From assembly GCA_934339135.1 (NCBI GenBank), contig CAKRHP010000010.1, forward strand, positions 62,001-126,000: DNA of 64,000 bases, read 5' to 3'. Each line of letters opens with the position of its first letter. Position 1 is the first letter of the stretch. The stretch is from an uncultured Lachnospiraceae bacterium (GTDB taxonomy: Bacteria; Bacillota; Clostridia; Lachnospirales; Lachnospiraceae). The notes beneath the pieces are model-generated. The model was not told the DNA's origin. It worked only from the letters and a program-made list of their open reading frames with translations, and searched no databases. The translations under genes and the position numbers were made by a program. Of the stretch, positions 62,631-64,000 are shown piece by piece.

Positions 62631-63966
62631 CCATCTCCCCCCTTATAACAGGAACTGCTCCAAATCTCCCATTCAGATATGCTTTCAGCACATCGCTGTC
62701 TTCATTTATATCAAAGTCAGACATCGGCTTTATCGTTGTTTCTCCCGTCAGTTTTTTCTCGACAAACCATATCTCGTCCTGAGAAAAACTATTTAAATCA
62801 ATAAGATTTACGTCATGCGCTGTATATATAATCTGGTTATTGGTATCTGCACTGCGATCCAGGAATAAATTAAGCAGGTATTTCGATAATCTTGTATGAA
62901 GACTCCGATCAATCTCATCTACAAGATAAAGGCTTGCTGCCTTCTTGTCCATAGCAAACAGCATAGGCAGCAGATCCAATAGTCTTTGAGTCCCATCAGA
63001 TTCATCTTCCAGATCAAATTCAACACTTTTGGAATTTAATCTATGCTCAAACTTAATTTGGACAAGCATCATACGATTTTCTTTTTTCTCGCCAAACAGG
63101 TAATACTTTCCACCGATGTGGAACATGCCATGTCCTTTCTCTTCAACATCCTGTATTAATTTTTTAGGCAAATGTGACTTTTCAGCAAAATCATGAAAAT
63201 CAATTTCATCACTTACTGCTGATACACGCACGACACCGGTATCCATTTTATTTAAGCTGTCAGATATAAATTTTTGAAAATCGGTATCTCTGCTGATCCG
63301 AATAGGCAAAAATCTTATTTTTGTATTGGGAAAAATCACCTGAATCGACCGAAACCATTCCATTACCGGCTCTACACGCTTTATTCCATTGTCATATAAT
63401 TTATATAAAAACAATTGATTTTTTTGTTTCTCTTTAATTGTTTCCTTTAACAGCTCTGCTAAATTCCGATTTTTGGAATTCTTACGTGCAAAGGTAGATG
63501 TAATTTCTATTTTTGTTTTTTCTTCTGTATCCGTCTGCCTTTCAAAGAGAGGAGCAAAGCCGTTCTGCGTAAGAAGCATCAGCCATTCCTCATAAACCTG
63601 CCTGCCGTCAAGAGAAAAGCCGTACTCGTATATTTCATTATCCTCTGCCAAAAATGTAAATTGAAAGACAGACTGCCCATCCAAATCCTCAAAATCACCT
63701 TTGAACTGATTTAGTCCTGTCCCTTTGCCTGAAGGTGTCCCATCTACCACAAAGCTTCTTGCATAGTCAATGGACTCAACAAAGCTGCTTTTTCCAGAAG
63801 CGTTAGGTCCATAAAACGCTCCTCTTTTCAATATTTTCCAGGTTCCTGCCTTTGTCTGAATCGTTTTTGTGTACTTTTCATCTATATCCGGTTTTGTTGG
63901 AAACATACTGAAATCAATGTTATGTCCGATTGATTTAAAATTTGATACACTATACTTTAACAGCAT
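62614..63966 (-). CDS. AAA15-type ABC-ATPase (RloA-like), partner of RloB
   Basis: 450 residues. N-terminal KYSVSNFKSIGHNIDFSMF is typical of AAA15/SMC-like ATPases. Walker A GPNASGKSS (53-61), an ABC signature-like ESDGTQRLLDLLP, Walker B with LYLVDEIDRSLHTRL, and a C-terminal D-loop/His region (QIIYTAHDVNL) form a complete ATPase. The middle part (about 170-290) is helical and charged. Complete within the window; ATG with GAGGTG 5 bases upstream. ATPase plus TOPRIM-like partner recalls PARIS (AriA/AriB), OLD-type and other anti-phage modules; the sequence does not tell which one. Confidence 0.85.
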   Translation of the reverse strand: MLLKYSVSNFKSIGHNIDFSMFPTKPDIDEKYTKTIQTKAGTWKILKRGAFYGPNASGKSSFVESIDYARSFVVDGTPSGKGTGLNQFKGDFEDLDGQSVFQFTFLAEDNEIYEYGFSLDGRQVYEEWLMLLTQNGFAPLFERQTDTEEKTKIEITSTFARKNSKNRNLAELLKETIKEKQKNQLFLYKLYDNGIKRVEPVMEWFRSIQVIFPNTKIRFLPIRISRDTDFQKFISDSLNKMDTGVVRVSAVSDEIDFHDFAEKSHLPKKLIQDVEEKGHGMFHIGGKYYLFGEKKENRMMLVQIKFEHRLNSKSVEFDLEDESDGTQRLLDLLPMLFAMDKKAASLYLVDEIDRSLHTRLSKYLLNLFLDRSADTNNQIIYTAHDVNLIDLNSFSQDEIWFVEKKLTGETTIKPMSDFDINEDSDVLKAYLNGRFGAVPVIRGEMDAVNS

Positions 63967-64000
63967 TATTACACCTCATTTTTCTATCTTTGATCTCTTT

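Overview
The window looks like part of a chromosome of a butyrate-forming, Gram-positive gut anaerobe of the Lachnospiraceae (Clostridia). The signs are a complete thl-crt-hbd-bcd-etfB-etfA cluster next to a butyryl-CoA:acetate CoA-transferase, an L27 with the cleavable Firmicutes N-terminus beside its protease Prp, MecA, ScpAB, a YlqF/RnhB/YlqH block, BspA-type leucine-rich surface proteins, and frequent GGAGG ribosome binding sites. Nearly all genes lie on the minus strand; only prs, the CoA-transferase gene and one surface-protein gene are on plus. No ribosomal RNA, phage, CRISPR array or intact insertion sequence was seen.

Layout. 1-5.4 kb: a radical SAM gene cut by the window edge, gpsA, plsY, der and a lipoprotein that resembles an extracellular trigger factor. 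5.5-6.8 kb: a long-form PRPP synthase. 6.8-13.9 kb: a housekeeping run read from mecA leftwards (mecA, a signal-peptidase homologue lacking both catalytic residues, rbgA, a signal peptidase carrying a long repeat-rich N-terminus, rnhB, an FlhB C-terminal-like gene, yraN, pgeF). 14-23 kb: uppP, the butyrate operon and the divergent CoA-transferase. 23.2-26.7 kb: a run of little-known genes (hot-dog thioesterase, ThyX-like protein, J-domain protein, DUF5685, zinc ribbon). 26.8-37.2 kb: two tRNA-Gly, purL, a membrane foldase, tRNA-Leu, holA, a class V aminotransferase, an ECF S component and fhs. 37.3-43.4 kb: uppP2-ftsK followed by two coupled ATP-grasp ligases. 43.5-49.5 kb: accessory genes (Rpn-type nuclease, a leucine-rich surface protein, a nitrilase, an AbiE system with a truncated toxin, a ClpP-class protease). 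49.6-57 kb: conserved pnp-rpsO, scpAB, a degenerate M50 protein, obg, rpmA, prp and rplU. 57.1-64 kb: a 1561-residue mosaic surface protein and a two-gene ATPase/RloB module resembling phage defence.

How it fits together. The central cluster turns two acetyl-CoA into butyryl-CoA; the Bcd-Etf complex is of the electron-bifurcating kind, and the adjacent transferase swaps CoA to acetate to release butyrate. Ribosome assembly (Der, RbgA, Obg, L21/L27/Prp, S15), RNA turnover (Pnp), chromosome handling (FtsK, ScpAB, HolA) and envelope lipid recycling (two UppP, GpsA/PlsY) make up the rest of the core. The most unusual items are the active and apparently inactive signal peptidases in one gene run, the 48-bp in-frame repeat array in the active one, the M50 homologue with a broken zinc motif, the paired ATP-grasp genes and the ATPase/RloB pair.
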